Positions 19,423 through 29,106 of a stretch of DNA of 64,000 nt are shown piece by piece (position 1 is the first letter of the stretch; each line of letters starts with the position of its first letter). This DNA comes from Bombardia bombarda. Lineage: Eukaryota; Ascomycota; Sordariomycetes; Sordariales; Lasiosphaeriaceae. A program made the translations under genes and the position numbers. The DNA lies in the NCBI GenBank assembly GCA_030512295.1, contig JAULSR010000007.1, forward strand, positions 830,501 to 894,500, given 5' to 3'. A model generated the notes under the pieces. It saw only the letters and a program-made list of their open reading frames with translations, searched no databases and was not told the DNA's origin.

Positions 19423-20058
19423 TAACCCCGCAACTCCGAAATCGCGGCCAACGCGGCCAACGCTCTCTTCACCTTATAACTAACTACCTAATCTGCTACA
19501 TATCGCTGCGGGCACGCCCTAGCGCCCCGTCTATGACCAACTATATGGCATTTACTACACGTAGGAGCCGTGTGTATAGCCTCGACGACCTCAAATTGGC
19601 CAGGCTCACGCCTAGTGCTCGATTCTGGGAGTCTTCGCTGGTCTCGCTGGTCTCGCTGGTCTCGCTGTTGCCGAGACTCAAGTCGCCGAGGCTCTAGAAG
19701 GTGAATTGGAGCTCCACTGCGTATAAGACGCCAGTGGGAATGGAAGTCTTCAAGGAGAAGAGGCTCTTCACCGCGTGCATCTAAGGCGTGTAAGTACGGG
19801 AGCCCATAGATACGTGTGAAGGTACCCGTATAAATTAGAGACGGAGGAGGGTCTCGTATACGTAACTTCCGCTGCTCTTCAACCTTCCGCGAAACTTCAT
19901 GTGAAACCCAGCCAATGACAGCCCTATAGAGACTCTTATCGAGGTCAAAAGGCGTCCGAATATACTGCTTTGCCTGATTTGCCTTTAGCTCTGCGAGTTG
20001 GTTCTTTAACGCAAGGTAGATCGACTTCCAAACTTCGAATAAGTCGAGAGTTGACCTT

Positions 20059-20121
20059 TTCAGTTGACTAAGCGGAATTCTGCTGACTAACGCGCACTCC
20101 GGAGTGCGTATAGTGGGAGCC
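20059..20121 (-). repeat. Right terminal inverted repeat
   Basis: Inverted copy of the left arm, with the same internal 16-bp palindrome. It is followed directly by the second copy of the 9-bp target duplication. Confidence 0.92.
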
Positions 20122-20130
20122 GAATATTTT

Positions 20131-20666
20131 ATCCTGCTTAATCAGATGTAATTTTGCTGGAATGCATCGTAAATCGCTCCATAATTCGTGCGAGTCGGCT
20201 GCGAATGTCCAATTATTTACGAGAAATATCAAGCGTGTTGAGCTTGATAAATATCCTGACGTTTTCCTTCTCTTGATCTCTTTTTTGGAGGAATGCTGGG
20301 CAAGATAGATCTGGGCTGCCTTGTATCCACCATTCTCGCCCATGAAATCGGGTACTGCACTCTCGTCCTCAGGACATCTAGCCGAGCCAGTGGCGCAGTT
20401 CCGACATCATATGTGTTTGCAAGTCGCAACTCAGCCCAGACCGCTGAAGGGTAGGCGGCAGCTAGGTCGCTGCTTCGCAAACGTCACTTCTATATTTAGC
20501 GGGTGACTGCAGTTCCCGCCTCCGCTGCTCAAACCAGGGCACCCATTGGATCTGCTCGCTCGGTGGCTAGTGCACTATTCTAATTCTGCTTCTCTGCTCC
20601 TTCCATCCTTTCCTTTCACACTCTTCTCAAAAACACGACAAGCGAACTGTCTCCGCCCTCACAACC
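20131..20666. other. Intergenic region, promoter of the HicA-like-domain gene
   Basis: The last 60 bases are a pyrimidine-rich leader before the ATG at 20667. No other feature was recognised. Confidence 0.5.
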
Positions 20667-22856
20667 ATGGTCTCCCTTGCGGGTCGCAAGGCCATGAGCC
20701 AGATTGACACAATTAAAGTGCTGCATTCCGATCTGGCCCGACGAGATAAAATGCATGGACACACCATTGACAAGATGTGGCGATCGTTCGACAACAAGAC
20801 CCGTGCCAGCTGCATGACTGCCGGTGCCAGGAACGGCGAGGTCCTGCGGCACTCGGAAGACCAAAGCATGGGCACCGTGTGTTACAGCATTCCCGAGTGG
20901 AACATCCAGGAACTGGCAAACTCTGGCCCAGACTTCATGTTGGACATGCTCAAACATCGCGCCACCACGACCCTTTTCGAGCAGTATGCCCAGGGCGTCA
21001 ACGGTCGGCTAGGAGACCATGGACTCATCTGCAAGTTTGTCAGAGAGAGACAAGTGATGTCTAAACTCGCTTACAAAGACGAGTATACCTTTTTCACCGA
21101 CGATGAAAAATACGGCAACTCTGTCAAATTCACCGAGGGGCACCAAGACGAATGCCTGGCCGCGTTTGCAATGCCAATCGAGCATGGAATTTGTGTTCCT
21201 CGGAGCATCGGTGAAATGATTCTGAGCCGACAGTTCTTTATTCTGCAGTGCCTTATTGTTCTCATCGATGATATCCTTGACCAAGGTTCAACGACAAGGC
21301 TCAACAGAGACCCCCCAAAGGCGGCCGGCACGACCCCGTACCTGAAAGCTGTCAACTCACCTCTTGCGATCGTCCCTCACACAAAGCAAAACATCCAGCT
21401 TGTTCTTCCGGATCTGATTGCCACAGCTCGCGATCAAAAGGCTGCCCTCGACGAGTTCCTGGGTCTCCTTTCCACCGAGCCTGAGGTACTCACAAACGCT
21501 GTGAATATCTACTTCTACAGTCAGCTCGAGCTCATCATTGATGAGAAAGGACGTCGCTGTCCCGTATATACCGACAGCTACGTTAGCGGCGCATTCTTCG
21601 AAGTCCTCCATAATGCCATCAAGCGCGCAGCCATCTGGGACTATCTTGGTCGTCTCCTCAAAGTTCTCGACAGACCCGACATCGACAAGCTCTACCGTCC
21701 CATTCTCCTGCAAGAGATCTCCAACATCTGCCACCTTGAGTACAGCCGCGCCCTAGCCTTCGTCAAACGCAATGTCGCTACCGCCATGGGGGATAAGTCG
21801 TTCAAGCGGCTCTCGAGCGTCTACGAGAAGGACGGCAGTCCGCGTGTAAACTGCAAAGGTGACCCGGATCAGCATTTTCGAACCAACGCACAGCTTTGCT
21901 ACATATTGCATCTCTGCGAGGCTCAAAGCGACATGTCCAAGGCCTTTCACTGGCTTAAAAAGTTGACCGACCTACATAATGCCCACCCGGAGGAGCGCGA
22001 AAAGCTGGAGGGGCGAGAGGCACACTCACTTTGTGATCTGGCAGTCATCATCATGCTGATTCAGGATCTGTCATCTGTCACATCCATCCCGGCTCCGTCG
22101 AAAAAGATGGGACAGACGTTTGTGACTCGATCACAGGATCTTGACGCGGAGTTGAACAAGCTTAAAACACAGGTCGACCTGCAGGACTTTGCCGTTCCGC
22201 TCGACAATCTTCTGGAGCCCGGCATGGCTGAGGGGGCACTGAAGTGCCTCGATGAGTTTGTTGTCGACAAGGCCGGCACCAAGATGGGCTTCCTTTACCA
22301 GGACTTAGTTGAGGACTGTCTCACCGACCTCGAGAAGCAGCTCGAGCAGGCCAAGGCCAAGGCCAAGGCGCAAAAGGAGAAGACCAAGTGGGTACCACTG
22401 CCGATCCCCGCGCCTCAGGCACCCGAGAAGAGAGTGGAAGAGCGGAAGAAGAAGGAGAAGACGCGCCCCTCGCAGTCATCCGAGTACGAAATGATTGCCC
22501 TCTCCGTCTTGGAACTGTCCCTCGCGGATGAGGACAGGCCTGCCCCATCCGCCCGCAGGTTCAGGGTCAGCGCCTCGACCGCCGAGGTGTTTTCGAAGCT
22601 GTTCTCCAAGGCCTCCTCGCGGGGAACAGTCCCATGGGTTGCTTTCGAGGCGGCGATGGCGGAGGTGGGATTCTCGGTGGTTCCAAAATACGGTTCCGTC
22701 TACACCTTTGATCCGGCTGCGTCGCTTGGTCTGATGCAGTCGCTCACGGTGCATCGGCCACACATGTCCAAGCTAGAAGGACACCTGATTCCAGTCTTTG
22801 CTCAGAGACTGAAGAGGGTGTATGGATGGGGAGAGAAAAGCTTTGTGGTGGTTTAA
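20667..22856 (+). CDS. 729-aa uncharacterised protein with C-terminal HicA-like domain
   Basis: Single exon, 729 aa, start ATG in ACCATGG context. Residues 1-540 are a largely alpha-helical region with no recognised motif; a hydrophobic FFILQCLIVLIDDIL stretch occurs near 190. A charged, Lys/Ala-rich linker (about 555-620) contains AKAKAKAQKEK and a KKKEK run. The last 80 residues (RGTVPWVAFEAAMAEVGF, then PKYGSVYTFDP, TVHRPH, and a final LKRVYGWGE) resemble the HicA/YcfA-like fold, a small double-stranded-RNA-binding-type domain. Fungi use this as a C-terminal module on long proteins. In bacterial HicA a histidine in a G-S-H motif acts in RNA cleavage; here that position reads GSVYTF and the only nearby histidines are in HRPH, so catalysis is doubtful. 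Cellular role is unknown. The gene is intact, intronless and GC-rich like its neighbours. Confidence 0.75.
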   Translation: MVSLAGRKAMSQIDTIKVLHSDLARRDKMHGHTIDKMWRSFDNKTRASCMTAGARNGEVLRHSEDQSMGTVCYSIPEWNIQELANSGPDFMLDMLKHRATTTLFEQYAQGVNGRLGDHGLICKFVRERQVMSKLAYKDEYTFFTDDEKYGNSVKFTEGHQDECLAAFAMPIEHGICVPRSIGEMILSRQFFILQCLIVLIDDILDQGSTTRLNRDPPKAAGTTPYLKAVNSPLAIVPHTKQNIQLVLPDLIATARDQKAALDEFLGLLSTEPEVLTNAVNIYFYSQLELIIDEKGRRCPVYTDSYVSGAFFEVLHNAIKRAAIWDYLGRLLKVLDRPDIDKLYRPILLQEISNICHLEYSRALAFVKRNVATAMGDKSFKRLSSVYEKDGSPRVNCKGDPDQHFRTNAQLCYILHLCEAQSDMSKAFHWLKKLTDLHNAHPEEREKLEGREAHSLCDLAVIIMLIQDLSSVTSIPAPSKKMGQTFVTRSQDLDAELNKLKTQVDLQDFAVPLDNLLEPGMAEGALKCLDEFVVDKAGTKMGFLYQDLVEDCLTDLEKQLEQAKAKAKAQKEKTKWVPLPIPAPQAPEKRVEERKKKEKTRPSQSSEYEMIALSVLELSLADEDRPAPSARRFRVSASTAEVFSKLFSKASSRGTVPWVAFEAAMAEVGFSVVPKYGSVYTFDPAASLGLMQSLTVHRPHMSKLEGHLIPVFAQRLKRVYGWGEKSFVVV

Positions 22857-23411
22857 ATAGGAGAATACCGGGCCGCTTTGTGTTTTATGTTCAATGCTTG
22901 GTGAAATACTGTTGAATAGGTTGGACGATATGAGGTTGTGGATGTACTACTTACCCTGTTAATTATGCTAATGGGCAACTAGTTAATGATACACAAGCGG
23001 GTGGTTTGTGGCCAATCCATTCCCATGTTTTCAGCATTTGTTATTACCCCTATTTTCTTCCTGAACATAAACACCCCTATCCCTAAAATCCAAGTTTCTT
23101 AGTCCACCGAAAGCCACTGCCAAGACCAATCCCTCACGCCGCTTTTCCCTCCTCAGCCCACTCCATATCAACGCCAAGCCTCTACTTCGAACTGAAGCAA
23201 TCTTAACTCACGATTATGGCGCGTTGTTCGATCTTTGGCCTGCGACGTGGCCGAGGCTGTGCTGGCTGCTGCCTGTTTGTTTCTTTTCTTCTTTTCTTTC
23301 CAATCATCACCGTCCCTCACGCCATAGGCAAACCTTAATCCGACTTCTTTTTATTCAGTCGTTTTCTCCCTTATCTGAGATTACTCTATTTAACTTTGCA
23401 GGATTGTTTCA
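22857..23411. other. Intergenic region and possible 5' leader of the four-helix membrane protein gene
   Basis: It contains an ATG-started 40-codon frame (23216-23338) with a hydrophobic CLFVSFLLFFPIITV stretch, just before the membrane-protein gene. It could be an upstream ORF or an unspliced first exon; neither can be decided here. Confidence 0.4.
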
Positions 23412-24309
23412 ATGGAGCAGACGGCGACGACAAGGGAGGAGAAGACGGAGACAGCCAAGCGGCCAATCAAGGACAGGCTGCGGGCGATTTGGGTGTTTAA
23501 ATTCGGGATGCGGTTACTCTCGGCCGTCTTCTGCATCGCAATCATTGGAGTCGGTGGTTCCCTTGCGGCCACGCATTGGGCAAATTATCTCCCTTTTGCG
23601 ATTCTCGCGCCACCGGTCAGTCCTATTCCCCTTGGGCTGTTGAGCGACCGAGGTCTAGTTTCTGACTGAAGCTCTCGGGTGAATACAGATCTTCGTCACG
23701 CTCGTCTGGGATGTCATCGACGGCCTCTGCCTCCTGGCGAGCGCCGGGCACAAGGGACTGCACCCGGGGTTCAGCGTGGGGTTTGATCTTGTCATCTGGA
23801 TGGCGCTGACGGTGGCCGCTATTATCCTGTGGCTGCTTGGGTTCTCGGTCGATTTTTACAGCACCATCGACATGGATAAATTCTACGCCTATGCGAACGA
23901 TAGTAATGCCTCGACCGCGGAGCTTTATGCGCTTCTGCAGGGCTTGGTGGATAAGGGGTTAGCGATACTTGTGCTTTCTGCGATTTTGATGTGAGTTTGA
24001 TTGGCTGACTGATTACTTTTGGTCCAACGATGCTGACAACCCACGTGTGCCAGAATATTTCATTTTGCCATCTTTGTTACAGCTTGCGTTCAGACCAACA
24101 CTCTGAACCTGCAGAAGGCACCCCGTTTGGGTTACGAGGTTTGTGTCTGGTGGACAAGAGCACCAGCAGCAGCAGTACTACTACTACCAGACAGCGCCTG
24201 GTGCACCAACAACAGGGCAGCAGGTTCCATCTTATTATGCTCCACAGACGACACAGCCGCTCCCAAGTCAACTGCCACCGGTGCGTCTATGATGATCTTG
24301 ACGAGATAG
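23412..24309 (+). CDS. Four-helix membrane protein with disputed C-terminal frame
   Basis: Exons 23412-23615, 23689-23990 and 24054-24309 close in phase and give 253 aa. Four hydrophobic helices: LLSAVFCIAIIGVGG, FAILAPPIFVTLVWDVIDGLC, LVIWMALTVAAIILWLLGF and AILVLSAILIIFHFAIFVTAC. This resembles MARVEL-type tetraspan proteins. The tail is uncertain. In the model's frame it reads EVCVWWTRAPAAAVLLL and ends at 24309. One frame away the same DNA encodes a much more protein-like Gln/Tyr-rich tail (HQQQQYYYYQT, GQQVPSYYAPQTTQPLPSQ) ending at 24292. Reaching it needs a one-base shift or an intron of only 34 nt near 24122-24155. Location would be plasma or endomembrane. Function is unknown. Confidence 0.65.
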
Positions 24310-24977
24310 CTTCTTTCAAAGATGGGAATTGAGCATGAAAAAGGAACATTTGGTTCAGTAATGATATTGATAAGCAAAATTTCCTGAAAACTGTGCAGCC
24401 CTCCCATCGCCGGAGGATTTAACCTCTTTGGGTCGCCTGTGCCAAGTCAAACCACACCTCATGGGCGACCAACCTGTCAACTTTTGCCGCAACCCTCCCC
24501 CACTTTCCCACTTCAGGCGCTGTGTTATACATGGGTCGGTGCTGGGGTTGTTGGAGGGGCCTGCGAGCTCGGCGGAGAATGGTTGGCGCGGGGCATGATT
24601 CCGTAGCTTGGCCTGGCCAACAACTAGTTCTGGTGTCACGCCTCTAGACTAAGCTCTTCCCGTGCTTTGTTATGCCGATTCTGGTCCCAGATGCAGGCCT
24701 TTTTGGTGTTGAAGTGTGACGGGACAAGGTGTTGTCGGCGCTAGCGCTGGGCTCTTTTGGATCCATGGATGTTTAGACTTAGGTGCCGGTAGGGGGACCC
24801 TGATTTCCACCTAACAGCGGATGGTGCCGCCCTGGCAGGTTCCACGGGTCCACGGGTCCACGGGTGCCAGTGTTTTGGGTCGCCCGCTCCCGCCTTGGTT
24901 CAATCTTTCCGTCGCACATTCATTCCAATACCAACTCTTCATTCTCCATCCAATTGTGACGTACTGAGCGAGAAAAC
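24310..24977. other. Intergenic region
   Basis: It carries a 9-bp tandem repeat (TCCACGGGT, about three copies, 24840-24867) and the promoter of the methyltransferase gene. No gene was recognised. Confidence 0.5.
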
Positions 24978-26644
24978 ATGTCGACGGAAGCAGACCCAGT
25001 GGCGCAGGCAGACACAACAGCGGCAGCGGAAACGGGCATCCTCCCGGCCGAGCATTGGGCGGCACAGGTTCGCATTTGCCGCTGTACTCGAATTTGCCGC
25101 AGCGAGCCGTGACTGATGACCTGCCATTGATGGCTTTCTAGGCTGCCGACGACAGCAATGATCGTGACTCGTCCCTGGGCGACGACGACAACTCCAGCTC
25201 CACCGCCTCTCTCTCCTCCACCATCCTCGACTACCGAACAATCAATGGGCGCACCTTTCACAGCGAGAGGGGGGATGCCAACTACTGGTTAGCCACCATC
25301 AGTGCTATCAATGCCACAATGACTTATCTTGCTGACACACACGGCCCATGATGATTGCAATTGAAACAGGGCGACCAACGACGATAAGCAGAACGAATCC
25401 CTTGATATCAAGTGAGCTTCAACAAGAACGGGCGCCTTCGTTTATTTTGCATCTATCATGCTGACATAATAGCCACCATGCCTGCACACTTGCTCTCGAT
25501 GGCAAGCTGTTCTTGGCACCGCTGAAGAAGGACATCCAGGTTGGCACTCCTTACATGACCGGGTCAAAGTTGCATGATGATCAGGCTAACTTTATCTTGT
25601 AGAACGTACTTGATATCGGGACCGGCACTGGTACGTCCGATAAATCAATCCCACATATTGAAGACCAATGGCTAACCTCGCCGGCACAGGCATCTGGGCA
25701 ATGTACGCAGCCCGTCCCCTAACCCAAACAGCGTAGCACACACACAGCTTACAAGTATGCCAACAGCGACTTTGCCGACGAGTTTCCCCAGACAATTGTT
25801 GTCGGCACCGACCTCTCGCCCATCCAGCCGTCATGGGTTCCACCAAATCTCAAGTTGTAAGCAGCAGGCAGATGAACCCGTCCACAAGTTATGGTACTAA
25901 TCGCAGGCATTCGGTTGCCTAATGCAGCGAGATTGAAGACTGTTCCCAAACGTGGACCTTTTCCGAAGACTACTTTGACTACGTCCACATGCGCTGGCTG
26001 GTTGGCAGCCTCGCCGATTGGGAGGCTCTTGCCCAGAACGCCTTCACCTGCCTCAAGCCGGGCGGCTGGTTCGAGTGGTACGAGATGTCGGCCGTGATTG
26101 AGAGCGACGATGATACCGTGACAGATAAGACGGCTTGTGCGTGTTTTTCCGTGGTTCACTCACACCCTACATGAATGAGGCAATCCACTGACCACTTATG
26201 CTCAACAAGTATCTCAATGGGGCAAAATCTTTATTGACGGCGGCAAGAAGATTGGTCGTTCATTCACGCTTGTGCAGGACGATACCCAACGCAAGGTAAT
26301 GGAGAAGGCAGGCTTTGTCGACATTCAGTACCAGGACGTGAAGGTAAACAAACATACCCGAAGAGCGAGTTCCAGAGGGGGAAAACCAGCTGGCAGTGAC
26401 TGAACCCATCTAGATGCCCATTGGCAGTTGGCCGGCCGACCGCAAGAACAAGGAGATGGGCCAATTTTCCCAGGTTGTGCTAGAGCAGGACCCCGAGGGC
26501 TACATCCTCTTTATGACCACCACGCTGGGCTGGACAAGGCCCGAGATCATGGTCTATATCGCCGCCCTAAGAAAAGAAGTGCGCTCGGGCAAGTACCACC
26601 CGTACTACAAACAGAGGATTGTTTGGGGGAGGAAGCCTGAGTAG
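24978..26644 (+). CDS. LaeA-like SAM-dependent methyltransferase (first copy)
   Basis: Ten exons: 24978-25067, 25142-25287, 25370-25411, 25473-25539, 25603-25630, 25690-25702, 25767-25856, 25928-26136, 26210-26343, 26414-26644. All are GT-AG and all phases close, giving 349 aa. The N-terminus is Ser/Asp-rich and disordered (1-55), then [21 protein letters not shown] leads into the class I fold. Motif I is [13 protein letters not shown] (118-130); further blocks are [30 protein letters not shown] and [13 protein letters not shown]. These are hallmarks of the large fungal LaeA/Tam1-like family, whose substrates are mostly unknown. LaeA itself is a nuclear regulator of secondary metabolism, but most relatives are not LaeA orthologs. 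Exon 6 is only 13 nt and lies inside motif I, and exon 5 is 28 nt, so automated models may miss them. Confidence 0.9.
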
Positions 26645-27161
26645 GTAAGGTGGGTTATGGAATTGGGTTTGGATCTCTGGCGAATTTGGATATACCTGAT
26701 ATGACGGGAAAGAGACTGGCCAGTATATGACATAAAAAGTGCTACTTAACTTGATAGGTGTTAATATTTGATTTTTCTGTTGTAACTATCTGCGACATCG
26801 CCCTTGAAACCTGAACCAACGACAAGAGTATCAAACACATGCCCCCCCAACTTTTTATCCGTGTGGTACGACCTCTAGTGTGCTCACAAAACACCAACAC
26901 AACACCATGTCCCCGCCCACAAATTCCCGCAATTCCGGCTCCCCCCAATAATACTAACCGTAGGATTCCACTGCAAAAACCTTGCTAGCTTAATCCCGTA
27001 CAGACTCGCAATCCCCGCGCAGCTGTCCCCACTCTACACTAGATAAAAACTCTTGCACCTCCGCCGTCATGCCCTCATGAATCGGCGTCGGAGTCGCCAC
27101 GTCTGGCTTGCTCGTCGTGGTGGGAGGGGGGTGGGTATGGCTGTGGTGAGGGGATGGAGGG
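26645..27161. other. Intergenic region
   Basis: 3' flank of the methyltransferase gene, with a GT-rich stretch up to 27180. No feature was recognised. Confidence 0.5.
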
Positions 27162-28392
27162 GTGGGTTTGGGGAGTTGTGTGTTTGAAAATGAGCTCGGA
27201 ACTTGTGCTTGGAACCATACCGAGAACAGTTTCGCCTCCTCGCTCGCCGCTTCTCCCCGATTCGCCTCCATGATCGCGGGCATGACAGGACTGCTTGGTA
27301 TGCACTGGAAAGGCAAGAGACTGCCCGATCAGGCTCTCCGCGCTCTCGAGCAGTCCTGCCCCCAGGCACGACTACATGTGCATACTGTGGGCAATCACCA
27401 AGGGAGGGCCATCCTCCCTGCTCTGACTGGCGATCTGAACCTCTTCTCCATCAGCTTCGAGGCCAAATTCCTACTTGGAGGCGGTGTCTGCTATCAGTGG
27501 AATTTCCAGAACCTAAAAAGGGTTCTTCTCACCTGCGTGAATCTGCGCCGGCTCTCCCTTAATGTCAGAGGCTTCCATGAAGGTGTAAAATGTCATATAC
27601 CTTTGGAGGATTATATCCCGCTGGGTCTGATCAACGGCGAGCGACCGCCTCCGCTTGAGGAGCTTGAAATACTCGACTACCCGTTTGGAAGCGAATGGGA
27701 CGGCAAATACTACCGCATTGCTACAATAGGATATCCCCTCAGAGGCAACGAGGAGGATTACTGGGCAGAAACCTTCGACTGGTCGCAGCTGCGCCGGCTT
27801 CGAGAATCGGACTTTGTGAGGCTTTCGCCAAAGCTGGCACCCGAGTTGACTGCGCCCACAGAAGTCGAGTTTGACGGTAGCTTGAGTAGGCGGAGTCTGT
27901 GGGATAGGGAAGATGAGCTAAATACAGCAGAAGAATTCTCTCTGAAGCTGCCAGTACCCGCGCTCGAAGTCTCCGCCAGGACCACACGTAACCGCCTCGA
28001 CTGCAACAGAGTTATTCAAGTATATTCGTGAGAGTACACCAACGTAAACAGCGACACTGCAGCGTCTGACGGTCTATTCGGGTTGCTCGAAAAGGCCCAT
28101 AGGTCACCGCCCCTCGAAGGACGCATTTTGGCCACATTTGAACGTAACTACTTTGATGTGCGAGCTCTCTGAGCGGGACGACGAGGCCGCGCGGGGCATG
28201 TGCACCGTGACGCGCCCGAAGCTGAGCAGGGAGATGAACGCGAAGATGCAGCGTGTATTTGGCGGGGATGTTGATGAGGACTCGATGACGAGACAGATGT
28301 TGAAAAAGATGGAAGAGAACATAGAAGAAAGTTTGGACGAGATAGACCAGATACTATTATGCGACAGGTGCCGACCTGACGGCATTTCATGA
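27162..28392 (+). pseudogene. F-box/LRR-like protein gene remnant
   Basis: A leucine-rich frame (about 27200-28031) contains NLKRVLLTCVNLRRLSLNVRG, PPPLEELEILDYPFG and FDWSQLRRLRESDF, the alternating leucine pattern of fungal F-box/LRR-like hypotheticals. A second piece (about 28010-28392, different frame) continues with FKYIREST, then a TAA stop, then LQRLTVYSG, KDAFWPHLN, MCELSERDDEAARG and VTRPKLSRE, which look like the usual C-terminus of the same family. Defects: no ATG or F-box at the 5' end, apparent loss of a large central part between the two pieces, a frame change near 28010 and an in-frame stop near 28049. Family assignment is from memory of similar proteins. It is almost certainly non-functional. 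Confidence 0.55.
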
Positions 28393-29106
28393 CTGCTTTG
28401 GATGGGCCCATGGCAATGGGTAAGTGGCGGAAGTGGTCTCGTTGGATTGTAATCTAGGACTATTATTTGTACATGTAGCCTTTTCCTGTCATAGCAGATT
28501 ATCACCACTCAAAGAGCTGTCAGCAGATGTGTTATGCGACGAGTCAGTCCCTTCCCCCAGAAGTTTAAAACGAAGAAAACAAACTTCACTAACAGTAGGC
28601 CCATTAATTATACTTGCTGCAGCAGGCAACAGAAGGCGGAAGGTGCGAGCCATGTCAGAACGCTTGAGAGCGGTCAAAATGTCGGGCAACAAACCTTATC
28701 GCTCTATGCTGTAGGCATCTACAAAGTTGGGAGGCAGCTGTGGGGGCGGCTTAGATTAATAAAGGTAGTGCAAGAAGATTGTGTCGTGGGTCGTAGAATA
28801 GCAGATGCAATCTAGTAGCCATAGCTCCTCGCAACAGCTGCCGGTAGAGTGATGCAGTCGAGGGGCGTAGCCAATGCAGTCGCTGCTCCCGCCTTCCTAC
28901 TCAGATCCTTCGGGTCGTTCCTTCCCCTGTGGCACGATTGAGGAAACCAGGGCAAGGTGTGGTAGGAGCCATCCACAAATCCCTTCCACTGCGGGGTCTT
29001 CCCCCTCTTCCCTCGATCAATGCCATGTTGTCTTCTTCGATGAAGCATCCGTCGCAATTGCTCTGCTTCAGGCCTCCCAAGGGGGTTTATCACTTACAAA
29101 CGTCGG
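28393..29106. other. Intergenic region
   Basis: It lies between the F-box-like remnant and the NLR gene. Open frames here are short and featureless. Confidence 0.5.

Larger units (their letters stand above)
19360..20121. mobile_element. Non-autonomous DNA transposon (MITE-like) with 63-bp TIRs
   Basis: The element is 762 bp. Its ends are perfect 63-bp inverted repeats (19360-19422 and 20059-20121) that begin GGCTCCCACTATACGCACTC. It is flanked by an exact 9-bp direct repeat GAATATTTT (19351-19359 and 20122-20130), read as the target-site duplication. Long TIRs with a 9-bp duplication are typical of Mutator-like elements; that class is inferred, not proven. The interior holds no transposase. 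The longest plausible frame is 54 codons (19533-19697), containing a 9-bp tandem repeat (TCTCGCTGG, about 3-4 copies near 19636-19670). Internal sequence may be captured host or parent-element DNA. Perfect identity of the arms suggests recent insertion or gene conversion. Confidence 0.9.

Noticed and set aside
19533..19697. 54-codon frame inside the MITE as a transposase
   Set aside because: Far too short and without a catalytic DDE pattern; kept only as an internal feature.
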